This document shows positions 9,340 through 16,422 of a stretch of 64,000 bases of DNA, one piece after another. This DNA comes from Bacteroidota bacterium. Lineage in GTDB: Bacteria > Bacteroidota > Bacteroidia > Flavobacteriales_D > Crocinitomicaceae. The notes under the pieces are model-generated. The model was given only the letters and a program-made list of their open reading frames with translations, was not told the origin of the DNA and did no database searches. Each line of letters opens with the position of its first letter. The first letter of the stretch is position 1. The position numbers were made by a program, and so were the translations under genes. Location: NCBI GenBank assembly GCA_030148165.1, contig JASBTZ010000008.1, positions 1-64,000 on the forward strand, written 5' to 3'.

Positions 9340-9855
9340 ATGAGAAATTTTATATATCTAAGCGTTATTTTTACGATTCTAGGCGTCTATTATTCCTGCA
9401 TAAAGAATGCTGAAAAAACTGATAACATTGCAATTGCAAGCGAGATTCAGCAAGTTGAAGATTCATTAAAACTGTCCAGGTCTGATGCTGAATGGCGGAA
9501 GAAACTATCAAAAGAGACATTTGAGGTAACTCGCAGAGGAGGGACAGAGAGAGCTTACAGTGGTAAGTATTGGGATCACCATGAAAATGGAACGTATACA
9601 TGCATTTGTTGTAACAATTCACTTTTTTCGAGTAAAACAAAATTCGATTCGGGAAGTGGTTGGCCAAGTTATTATGCTCCGATTAAATCGTCTAATGTTA
9701 AATTGATAGATGACAAATCACTGGGTATGCTTCGAACGGAAGTGCTTTGTGCCAAGTGTGATGCACATTTGGGTCACGTATTCAATGACGGACCCAAGCC
9801 GACCGGGAAAAGATATTGTATCAATTCTGTTGCACTGGATTTCAAATCGAAATAA
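9340..9855 (+). CDS. msrB: Peptide-methionine (R)-S-oxide reductase, lipoprotein form
   Basis: 171 residues. Reduces the R epimer of methionine sulfoxide in damaged proteins. The structural zinc pairs are C88/C91 (in YTCICC) and C137/C140 (CAKC), and the catalytic cysteine is C160 in [15 protein letters not shown] and HLGHVF are standard MsrB motifs. The N terminus is a lipoprotein-type signal ending in YYSC (C20), so the enzyme should be anchored outside the cytoplasm, unlike the adjacent MsrA, which has no signal. It lies 21 bases upstream of msrA, which also has its own promoter box. Confidence 0.95.
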   Translation: MRNFIYLSVIFTILGVYYSCIKNAEKTDNIAIASEIQQVEDSLKLSRSDAEWRKKLSKETFEVTRRGGTERAYSGKYWDHHENGTYTCICCNNSLFSSKTKFDSGSGWPSYYAPIKSSNVKLIDDKSLGMLRTEVLCAKCDAHLGHVFNDGPKPTGKRYCINSVALDFKSK

Positions 9856-9864
9856 AGATTCTTT

Positions 9865-9872
9865 TACATTTG
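9865..9872 (+). promoter_or_regulatory. TACATTTG, -7 promoter box for msrA
   Basis: Perfect TANNTTTG in the 21-base gap between msrB and msrA; the msrA ATG begins five bases after the last G. This suggests that msrA can be transcribed independently as a leaderless message. Confidence 0.55.
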
Positions 9873-9876
9873 TGAC

Positions 9877-10407
9877 ATGTCTGATAAAGCAACATTTGGT
9901 GCCGGGTGTTTTTGGTGTATAGAAGCCTGTTTTAAGGATGTCGATGGCATTCTGGATGTTAAGCCTGGTTATGCCGGTGGAGATCCTTCCAGAGCAAACT
10001 ATGAGGATGTTTGTAAGGGAGACACAGGGCATGCAGAGGTAGCACAAATTACCTATGATCCTGAAAAAGTGAGTTATGACAAGCTTTTGGAGCTATTTTG
10101 GTTTGTGCATGATCCTACACAGCTTAATAGACAGGGAGAGGATATCGGTTCGCAGTACAGATCTGTGATATTCTATCATAACGATGAGCAGAAAAATTCG
10201 GCGGAACGATATAAAGACCGATTAACGCATGAGCAGGTTTGGGATAAGCCAATTGTTACGGAGATAACCGAATTGGATACGTTCTTTCCTGCGGAAGACT
10301 ATCATCACAACTACTTTGAGAATAATCCGGGCAACATGTACTGTCAATCCGTTGTTCGACCCAAAGTAGATAAATTTAAGTCCGTCTTTTCACATTTATT
10401 AAAATAA
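9877..10407 (+). CDS. msrA: Peptide-methionine (S)-S-oxide reductase
   Basis: 176 residues with no signal peptide, so cytoplasmic. Reduces the S epimer of methionine sulfoxide. The catalytic motif GCFWC places the nucleophile at C11. The downstream GYAGG, GHAEV, FW..HDPTQLNRQG and DIGSQYRS segments are all typical of MsrA. Paired with msrB just upstream, so the locus covers both sulfoxide epimers, apparently in two compartments. Confidence 0.96.
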   Translation: MSDKATFGAGCFWCIEACFKDVDGILDVKPGYAGGDPSRANYEDVCKGDTGHAEVAQITYDPEKVSYDKLLELFWFVHDPTQLNRQGEDIGSQYRSVIFYHNDEQKNSAERYKDRLTHEQVWDKPIVTEITELDTFFPAEDYHHNYFENNPGNMYCQSVVRPKVDKFKSVFSHLLK

Positions 10408-10408
10408 A

Positions 10409-10433
10409 AAGACCCGCTAAAAAAGCAGGTCTT
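10409..10433 (-). terminator. Terminator for the Spy-like gene (convergent with msrA)
   Basis: An imperfect stem (AAGACC-GC / GC-GGTCTT with one C-A mismatch) has a seven-base loop. The A-rich stretch on its low-coordinate side gives the U tail for minus-strand transcripts. It starts two bases after the msrA stop and may slow transcription from both sides. Confidence 0.65.
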
Positions 10434-10455
10434 CATACGTTTAACTTATCGTTGA

Positions 10456-10833
10456 TTAGTAGTCTAATTCATCAAATTTTTCTAACTGATCAGGAGTAAG
10501 GATACTGCTCATAGCTCTCCTTCTGTCGATAAGGTTACCTTTTATGTACTCTTGCTTTTTGTCATCAGTTAGATCAGCATTTTTTTGTATAGCAGCAATT
10601 TTCTCAGCTACTTTCTTATTCAGAAAATAAACATTCGGTTCTTGTGCATCAGACAAATCAAGGGCTGTCTTCATACGATTCGTTTGTAGTTGAGCGATAT
10701 CATCCGGAGTTCCGGTCTGATATTCTGCTAGTAATTCTTTCTTTATTTCAGGCTGTTCATTCACCTGAGAGAAACCTGCACTGATTCCGATTAGGAACAT
10801 ACTAAGTACAATAGATAGCTTCATTAATTTCAT
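10456..10833 (-). CDS. Small exported protein, Spy/CpxP-like (LTxxQ) pattern
   Basis: 125 residues with a Sec signal peptide (cut after about GFSQ, residue 23). The mature part is helical and charged and ends with an LTPDQLEKF segment, reminiscent of the LTxxQ motif of periplasmic Spy/CpxP-type proteins. Similar short exported proteins are common in Bacteroidetes. The family call is tentative; only the export signal and the motif support it. Confidence 0.7.
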   Translation of the reverse strand: MKLMKLSIVLSMFLIGISAGFSQVNEQPEIKKELLAEYQTGTPDDIAQLQTNRMKTALDLSDAQEPNVYFLNKKVAEKIAAIQKNADLTDDKKQEYIKGNLIDRRRAMSSILTPDQLEKFDELDY

Positions 10834-10958
10834 TTTTCAGTTGTTTTGAATTCAACAATTGCAGGATTTAATGCTAATCCCTCAACTTATAGATGCTAAT
10901 ATATCGAAAAAGTTGCCTGTTTCATAGACATTATTCTATTTTAAGTACCTTAGATAAA

Positions 10959-11690
10959 ATGCGATTTCGGACAAAAATATTCTGTTTTCTTCTGCTTTTT
11001 TTGGTGGCTTGCAACCAATTGAAAGGGATTAGCTTTAACAGAAAGGGTGATACACTTAACTTGAGCAGGAGAGGATTAAGCGAACTTCCGGAAGAAGTTT
11101 TTATGAATCCGGACCTGAAAGTTCTCAAATTATACAACAATAAACTAGATTCCTTACCGGAACGAATAGGGGAATTGGAGAATTTGGAAAAATTATATCT
11201 GGGCAAAAACAACTTAAAGACTTTACCCGAATCGATTAGTCAACTTAAAAACTTAAAGTTGCTTTCTATTCAATACAATGATCTCGAAGAATTGCCTGCC
11301 GGGATAGGAGAAATGACATCTTTGGAACAACTAATTCTCAATAATAACGACTTGAAATCGATACCCCCGGAAATTGGGAACTTGAAAAATCTACAAAATT
11401 TAGCTCTTAAGTTCAATGATCTGAGATCCATACCCGAAGAAATTGGCGATTGTGAACGATTGCAATTCGTATATCTGAATCGAAATAATTTGCAGGGTTT
11501 ACCAGAGTCCATAGGACGCTGTAAACAACTTAGAGAATTGCATGTTTCTTATGCAGGACCGTTGATGGCCTTACCGGAATCTTTATGTGAATTACGTGGA
11601 ATGGATTTACTGGAAGTAGATCGTTCCGTAGCTATTCCTCCATGTCTTCTTGTTCAACAAACAACTCGTCTTCAAATTGTTTGGAATTAG
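10959..11690 (+). CDS. Leucine-rich-repeat lipoprotein
   Basis: 243 residues from the ATG at 10959. That start gives a clean lipoprotein signal (FLLLFLVAC, lipobox cysteine C18); the frame is open further upstream but has no such logic. After the signal come about seven to eight 23-residue leucine-rich repeats of the bacterial LPxxIGxLxxL type. Such repeats form a solenoid used for protein binding; the partner is unknown. The last 59 bases overlap the 3' end of the convergent CPBP protease gene, an unusually long antiparallel overlap. Confidence 0.88.
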   Translation: MRFRTKIFCFLLLFLVACNQLKGISFNRKGDTLNLSRRGLSELPEEVFMNPDLKVLKLYNNKLDSLPERIGELENLEKLYLGKNNLKTLPESISQLKNLKLLSIQYNDLEELPAGIGEMTSLEQLILNNNDLKSIPPEIGNLKNLQNLALKFNDLRSIPEEIGDCERLQFVYLNRNNLQGLPESIGRCKQLRELHVSYAGPLMALPESLCELRGMDLLEVDRSVAIPPCLLVQQTTRLQIVWN

Positions 11691-12240
11691 ATTTTCGACT
11701 CATCACAAGAAAAAGGACAAGATCATAAATAAAATGAGCTGCGATGCAAAACCAAAGTCCATAATATATGAGGCCGTAGCTGATCACTACAATAAACGGT
11801 AATACCACCAGTCCATATAACGACATTTTCCAATCAAAAGGATTTATGTATCCGTGCAGTCCAACAAAAACAACAGATGTTATTATCGGTCCAAGGTATA
11901 ACTGTACTCCGGCTCTAAATAATATTTCTTCACCAACACCGGCACAGATTGACAGAAAAACACAATCGATGATCGACAGGTCCATTTTCTGAACGATTTT
12001 TTCAATTCTATTGGGCATCGTCTTGAAAACTCTTAATTGCATCAGTAGCAATGCGAGCAATGCGTATACGGTTCCGAAGGCTAATCCGAGTCCTACGTTG
12101 ATCAAATTAATATTATCGAGCTCAAGTGCCAGAATGGGTGGCTTTGACTCAATGAAATAATAGGCCAGGAAGGTTGGTATGGGAAAGACCAATAAAGTAA
12201 TCAATCCGAGTAGATAAAGGGATCTTTTTGACATTAACAT
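11632..12240 (-). CDS. CPBP-family intramembrane glutamic protease
   Basis: 202 residues with about five to six membrane segments. The three conserved motifs of the CPBP (Abi/Rce1-like) family are present: EEILFR at residues 104-109 (catalytic glutamates and the arginine), H129 in FVGLHG, and HFIYD with H169 and D173. Members cleave within or near membranes; the bacterial substrates are mostly unknown. The gene follows the AMP nucleosidase gene after six bases in the same direction, so they are probably cotranscribed. The C terminus overlaps the leucine-rich-repeat gene on the other strand. Confidence 0.88.
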   Translation of the reverse strand: MLMSKRSLYLLGLITLLVFPIPTFLAYYFIESKPPILALELDNINLINVGLGLAFGTVYALLALLLMQLRVFKTMPNRIEKIVQKMDLSIIDCVFLSICAGVGEEILFRAGVQLYLGPIITSVVFVGLHGYINPFDWKMSLYGLVVLPFIVVISYGLIYYGLWFCIAAHFIYDLVLFLVMSRKSNSKQFEDELFVEQEDMEE

Positions 12241-12246
12241 CGTCTG

Positions 12247-13020
12247 CTATCCGAATCTTAGGTGCTTAACGGTATGTCCGTTATTGATAAGTTGTTTCAA
12301 TGATTCGATTCCAATTTTCAGATGATTATCTACAAAATCGGCAGTTACCTTCGAATCACTTTCGCTTGTTTTAACTCCTTCCGGCACCATTGGCTGATCT
12401 GAAACCAAGAGTAATGCCCCTGTAGAAATTTCATTAGCAAAGCCTACTGAAAAGATGGTGGCTGTCTCCATATCGATAGCCATGGCCCTGATTGTATTCA
12501 GGTATGCCTTGAAATCATCGTCATGCTCCCAAACGCGTCTATTTGTAGTATAACAAGTCCCTGTCCAATAATCCAGGTCGAAATCCCTGATCGTAGTGGA
12601 AATCGCCTTTTGAAGCGCGAATGCTGGTAGAGCAGGGACTTCCGGAGGAAAGTAATCATTACTTGTTCCTTCACCGCGGATGGCAGCAATTGGTAGAATT
12701 AGGTCACCTACTTGACTCTTTTTCTTGAGTCCACCACACTTCCCGAGAAATAAGACTGCTTTTGGACTTATAGCAGAAAGTAGATCAATACAAGTCGCTG
12801 CGGATGCACTTCCCATACCAAAGTTGATGATAGTTATCCCATTCGAGGTTGCACATGACATTGGCTTTCCTTTACCCATCACCTCTACATTGTGCAGCTT
12901 CGCAAACTTTTCAACATAGTTCTGAAAATTACACAGTAGGATGTACTGGCCAAAATTCTCAATTTCTTCGCCAGTGTAACGCGGAAGCCAATTCTCTACA
13001 ATATCTTGTTTTGATTTCAT
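12247..13020 (-). CDS. AMP nucleosidase
   Basis: 257 residues from the ATG at 13020. The frame extends upstream across a terminator hairpin, which rules out the longer reading. The enzyme belongs to the purine nucleoside phosphorylase fold and is expected to cleave AMP to adenine and ribose 5-phosphate. Characteristic segments are INFGMGSA, FLGKCGGLKKK, AIRGEGTSNDYFP and AIDMETATIF (the glutamate that binds ribose), then LLVSDQP. The sequence resembles the highly conserved short Bacteroidetes form, not the longer E. coli Amn. First gene of a pair with the CPBP protease. Confidence 0.92.
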   Translation of the reverse strand: MKSKQDIVENWLPRYTGEEIENFGQYILLCNFQNYVEKFAKLHNVEVMGKGKPMSCATSNGITIINFGMGSASAATCIDLLSAISPKAVLFLGKCGGLKKKSQVGDLILPIAAIRGEGTSNDYFPPEVPALPAFALQKAISTTIRDFDLDYWTGTCYTTNRRVWEHDDDFKAYLNTIRAMAIDMETATIFSVGFANEISTGALLLVSDQPMVPEGVKTSESDSKVTADFVDNHLKIGIESLKQLINNGHTVKHLRFG

Positions 13021-13035
13021 ATAGTTGATTTCTGT

Positions 13036-13070
13036 AAAAATAAAAAAAGGGAGATGTATCATCTCCCTTT
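13036..13070 (-). terminator. Terminator after the DUF2541 gene
   Basis: AAGGGAGAT / ATCTCCCTT stem with a five-base loop. The long A run on the low-coordinate side reads as the U tract on the minus strand. It ends the transcript of the gene at 13089-13478 and insulates the AMP nucleosidase gene. Confidence 0.85.
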
Positions 13071-13088
13071 GATGGATTCTATTTACGA

Positions 13089-13478
13089 TCAATGTCGACC
13101 AAATACGTGAATCTTAGCTTTTGCGCGTGCTAAGTTCTTCGTGTCGTAAACGAATGTAATCTTTTTAATAAGTCGCTTGTTGCCTGCTAAATCAATCACT
13201 CTACTACCACTCGCTTTTGAGAAATTATGTCTGAGTGGGATTTCTTGCTTGGTGCCGTTCATATAGTGAACAACCATTTTATGCATATTCAATGCTCCAC
13301 CGCGTACGACCACCCTAAGTTTAGTAAAAGCCCCTTCATGAGCACCTACAATGATGTCGTCTTTATCTAATCCATAATTAACAACCCGACTTCCGAGTCG
13401 TTCCCATTTTTGTGCCTGGCTTTGGAACGAGATAAATAAGATTCCCAATGCTAATAGTAATACTAATCTTGATTTCAT
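13089..13478 (-). CDS. Exported DUF2541-type protein
   Basis: 129 residues with a Sec signal peptide ending near SQAQ (residue 23). The mature part begins with W..LGSRVV, then a D.I.VGAHEG segment, alternating beta-strand residues, and RVIDLAGNKRLIKKITFVYD, a pattern I associate with DUF2541. Function unknown. It is monocistronic, with a strong terminator just downstream. Confidence 0.8.
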   Translation of the reverse strand: MKSRLVLLLALGILFISFQSQAQKWERLGSRVVNYGLDKDDIIVGAHEGAFTKLRVVVRGGALNMHKMVVHYMNGTKQEIPLRHNFSKASGSRVIDLAGNKRLIKKITFVYDTKNLARAKAKIHVFGRH

Positions 13479-13527
13479 GATACGTGAATTTGTATAGTTA
13501 GATGAATAAAGTTACGAAAGGTTTAAT

Positions 13528-14172
13528 TTACTTCAACTCTTTCTTTGCTTTAGCTGTTCCAATAGTGGATGTGATAAAGTCAAGGTCTAGTTTAGGTGAT
13601 CTGGCAGGAGAGTATTCACGACCATAAAAGATGATTTGTAAATGCAATTTGTTCCATTTGTCTTCCGGAAATAATCGTTTTGCGTCCTTTTCGGTTTGAA
13701 CCACATCTTTACCATTGGTGATTCCCCAACGTGTTAGCAAACGATGTATATGCGTGTCAACCGGAAAGGCAGGAACATTAAAAGCCTGAGCCATGACAAC
13801 AGATGCCGTTTTGTGTCCGACTCCAGGTAGATTTTCTAGATCAGTAAAGTTCGAAGGTACATCTCCACCGTGTTGATCGATAATGATATTCGAAAGGTCA
13901 AATATCGCTTTCGATTTTCTCGGCGACAATCCACAAGGCCGAATGATCTCCTTGATCTCATCGACTTCTAATTTGACCATATCATAAGGATTGTCAGCTC
14001 GATCAAACAGTATGGGAGTGACTGTGTTTACTCTGGCATCTGTACATTGCGCCGAGAGCAATACTGCTACCAGAAGTGTATATGCATCCGTATGATCGAG
14101 CGGAATTGGTGTTTCCGGATATAGCTTTTCAAGTTCGCGAATGATATATGCTGCTTTCTCCTTTTTAGTCAT
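13528..14172 (-). CDS. nth: Endonuclease III, variant without the iron-sulfur cluster
   Basis: 214 residues. A DNA glycosylase and AP lyase that removes oxidised pyrimidines. The helix-hairpin-helix LPGVGHKTA carries the catalytic lysine (K121), and PVDTHIHR carries the catalytic aspartate (D139). The C-terminal four-cysteine motif that binds 4Fe-4S in E. coli Nth is absent: the region after HLQIIFYGRE has no cysteine at all. The enzyme should still be catalytically competent, since the catalytic residues are intact. Its start overlaps the stop of the upstream TPR gene by four bases (ATGA). Confidence 0.93.
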   Translation of the reverse strand: MTKKEKAAYIIRELEKLYPETPIPLDHTDAYTLLVAVLLSAQCTDARVNTVTPILFDRADNPYDMVKLEVDEIKEIIRPCGLSPRKSKAIFDLSNIIIDQHGGDVPSNFTDLENLPGVGHKTASVVMAQAFNVPAFPVDTHIHRLLTRWGITNGKDVVQTEKDAKRLFPEDKWNKLHLQIIFYGREYSPARSPKLDLDFITSTIGTAKAKKELK

Positions 14173-14792
14173 TTTAGACGGAATCCATTTTTTACGAATG
14201 CGAGAAATTCACGAAATTGCTTTCTTGAAGTAAGTGTTTTCTTCATTTCATGCAAGGTACCACCTTTCGAAGCGTCAGGATTTATTTCTTCAGTTGATTT
14301 TTTGGTAGCATCGTCTGGCTTCTGCTTTTCATTAATCTTTGGATCCTGCTCCATTTGGTCCATCACTTTAAAGAAATGATCTTCCATTTTAGAAAGTTTA
14401 TCTGCCAGATCAAATCGTTGTTGTGCTTCTGATTGATAGCCTTTCTGCTCCAGAAGCATGCCGAGATTATTGTGTGCAACCGCATCGTTTGGATCCAACT
14501 CGATCGCCTTATTATAATCCTCGATTGCTCCATCCAGGTCACCAAAGTTATTTTTGGCGTATGCCCTGCACGCGTAACGGAAGGCATAATCGGGTTGCAG
14601 CTCTATAGCTTGATTAAGATCAGAAAAACACGCTTCAGCATTTTTAAGATGTAAGAATGCCACACCTCGGTCCGAATACAGATCCGGGTGTTCGTATTGT
14701 TGTATCAACTCTGTATAGATCGCTATAGCAACTTCAACATTACCTGCTTTAAGTTCTTTGTCGGCTGATTCGTGTTTTTGGTTAATGAACAT
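14169..14792 (-). CDS. Tetratricopeptide repeat protein
   Basis: 207 residues with no signal peptide. About four TPR units span residues 8-140 (for instance a DLNQAIELQPDYAFRYACRA segment and A..DYNKAIELDPNDAVAHNNLG), followed by a charged, probably disordered linker and a basic C terminus. TPR solenoids mediate protein contacts; the partner is unknown. First gene of an operon with nth (four-base overlap). It has a -7 box 18 bases upstream, overlapping the start codon of the divergent gene at 14817. Confidence 0.88.
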   Translation of the reverse strand: MFINQKHESADKELKAGNVEVAIAIYTELIQQYEHPDLYSDRGVAFLHLKNAEACFSDLNQAIELQPDYAFRYACRAYAKNNFGDLDGAIEDYNKAIELDPNDAVAHNNLGMLLEQKGYQSEAQQRFDLADKLSKMEDHFFKVMDQMEQDPKINEKQKPDDATKKSTEEINPDASKGGTLHEMKKTLTSRKQFREFLAFVKNGFRLK

Positions 14793-14809
14793 TACTTAAT
14801 TTCGTTGTA

Positions 14810-14817
14810 CAAAGTTA
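14810..14817 (-). promoter_or_regulatory. TAACTTTG, -7 promoter box for the TPR-nth operon
   Basis: Perfect TANNTTTG on the minus strand. Its last base coincides with the first base of the start codon of the divergent 80-residue gene, so the two transcription units are packed head to head. Confidence 0.6.
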
Positions 14818-15059
14818 TGGACTTTCCGCAATACAGAAAACTCAACAACGATCAAGTTTATTATAGGATAAATAGTGAGCGTGATTTTAACGAATTAAAA
14901 GTAGTTGGCAATACCGTTCAGCACTTTCACATAACCGCCAGTCAGTATCCTGAAATATTGAGAATACAGGAGATGTTGTCCTTTAAGGTGGAACATATTA
15001 TTACTTGCGAAGCATCGGAGTATGAGGAAATAGCTCAAAGAATTACCCATTATCAATAA
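14817..15059 (+). CDS. Small conserved-looking cytoplasmic protein, function unknown
   Basis: 80 residues from the ATG at 14817 (MDFPQYRKL). An upstream in-frame start at 14772 would lie inside the divergent TPR gene and is less likely. No signal peptide or membrane segment; a mixed alpha/beta composition. The sequence resembles short Bacteroidetes proteins of unknown function, but I cannot name the family. Confidence 0.75.
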   Translation: MDFPQYRKLNNDQVYYRINSERDFNELKVVGNTVQHFHITASQYPEILRIQEMLSFKVEHIITCEASEYEEIAQRITHYQ

Positions 15060-15122
15060 TGGAATTGCTTTAGGAAAACCCCTTGTTTTTATTACATTTA
15101 TTGAAGCTATTCTATTCCGTTA

Positions 15123-15605
15123 ATGAAGAATAATACTCACTTCCTGCTGCTGAGCGTATTCCTAACTGCTTTTATGGGATCCTGCACTCTTAATTCTGAA
15201 CAGGAAGCTTCGTTGAACAAAGCAATGAGCAGGTATATCGAATCCAGAAACGACGAGCAGCTTCTTTCGTATGTTGCTTATACATATCCGTCCGCTGTGG
15301 CATACTATAAAAATCAGGGTGATAGTGTTTTCGTTAAGAGATTTACCCTTGTCGATTCAAATGGTATGGTTCCGTATATCCAGGATGGGAACATTAAGAC
15401 GATTAAAAGCTCGGGTGATCATATTCATGTCAAATATCGATTCTTGTCGATCACTGAGGAATTATTTGACATTCAAAGTGAAGAGATTTTCATTTATGCT
15501 ATCTCAAAAGATGATGGGAAGACCTGGTATTTTCTGGATGAGATTGATTACAAGAATGATGAAATTGTCGATTCTGAAAACAGATTAATCTATGTGGAGG
15601 GCTAA
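15123..15605 (+). CDS. Lipoprotein of unknown function
   Basis: 160 residues. The N terminus is a lipoprotein signal (hydrophobic core, then FMGSC with the lipid-modified cysteine at residue 21). The mature part reads like a small alpha/beta exported domain ending in a DDGKTWYFLDE segment. Its end overlaps the start of the next gene by 14 bases, which makes it the first gene of a three-gene envelope operon (lipoprotein, barrel, helix-hairpin-helix barrel). Confidence 0.82.
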   Translation: MKNNTHFLLLSVFLTAFMGSCTLNSEQEASLNKAMSRYIESRNDEQLLSYVAYTYPSAVAYYKNQGDSVFVKRFTLVDSNGMVPYIQDGNIKTIKSSGDHIHVKYRFLSITEELFDIQSEEIFIYAISKDDGKTWYFLDEIDYKNDEIVDSENRLIYVEG

Positions 15606-16422
15606 ATTAATAACCGTCGTTTCGATATTTATATCAGTCAATACGTTCTCACAAGGCTGGTACCCTTCCGGATCAAGGTCCATGAGTATGGGAAATGCTT
15701 CAGTGACGAACGGAGATGTCTATGCATTTTTCAATAATCCGGCAGCGTTATCAGAAGTGGAGGAGTTACAATTTGGTTTGTCGTACGAAAATCGATTCCT
15801 GTTAAAGGAGCTACAGACACAAAGCCTCGCCTGTGCCGTACCACTTGCTAAAGGCGTATTAAGTGTTGGGGGACACGTTTACGGATACGATCAATTTAGA
15901 TCTTACAAGACCGGTATAGGATATAGTATGAAATTAGGTGAACATTTCATGGCAGGTGTTCAAATGAACTATCAGGGGATTCAGCTCAATCAGAATTATG
16001 GGTCTGCGGGAAAGATGACCGCAGAAGCTGGATTACTTTTCTACATATCCGACGACTGGAATGTTGGTGTCAGTGCCTTCAATCTGGGTCGAACTGAATT
16101 GCTGGATGAATCTCAAAACAGTTATTCAGACCGATTTTCATCGATCATGCGTCTTGGAACGAGTTATCGTTTTTCAGATGTTTTTAGAATTTGTGCAGAA
16201 ATTGAAAAAGATCTGGACTTCAAATCGAGAGTCAAGCTGGGATTGGAATATCAAATTATACCGGACTTTTATATCCGGTCTGGATTTTCAACAAATCGAC
16301 CGGAATTTGCATTTGGTTTTTCATATCATTTCAAACGCATTTATTTAGACCTGGGAAGTTCCTATGATCAAATACTGGGTTGGTCACCTAACTTTTCATT
16401 CACCTATGCACTTGTCAAATAA
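15592..16422 (+). CDS. Outer-membrane barrel protein of the PorV/PorQ (FadL-fold) type
   Basis: 276 residues. A signal peptide ends near TFSQ. The mature N terminus SRSMSMGNASVTNGDVYAFF leads into NNPAAL, the pattern shared by PorV, PorQ and related FadL-like barrels of Bacteroidetes. The rest is alternating polar and hydrophobic beta strands ending with an aromatic residue pattern typical of outer-membrane proteins. PorV itself shuttles T9SS cargo, but paralogues are common and I cannot assign that role here. It overlaps both neighbours (14 bases upstream, 1 base downstream). Confidence 0.82.
   Translation: MWRAKLITVVSIFISVNTFSQGWYPSGSRSMSMGNASVTNGDVYAFFNNPAALSEVEELQFGLSYENRFLLKELQTQSLACAVPLAKGVLSVGGHVYGYDQFRSYKTGIGYSMKLGEHFMAGVQMNYQGIQLNQNYGSAGKMTAEAGLLFYISDDWNVGVSAFNLGRTELLDESQNSYSDRFSSIMRLGTSYRFSDVFRICAEIEKDLDFKSRVKLGLEYQIIPDFYIRSGFSTNRPEFAFGFSYHFKRIYLDLGSSYDQILGWSPNFSFTYALVK

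Noticed and set aside
10846-10855. TTGAATTCAA palindrome as an operator
   Set aside because: A ten-base AT-rich palindrome without a second copy or conserved spacing is weak evidence.
12247-13092. Longer AMP nucleosidase starting at 13092
   Set aside because: The extra 24 residues would be coded by a terminator hairpin; the ATG at 13020 begins the conserved protein.
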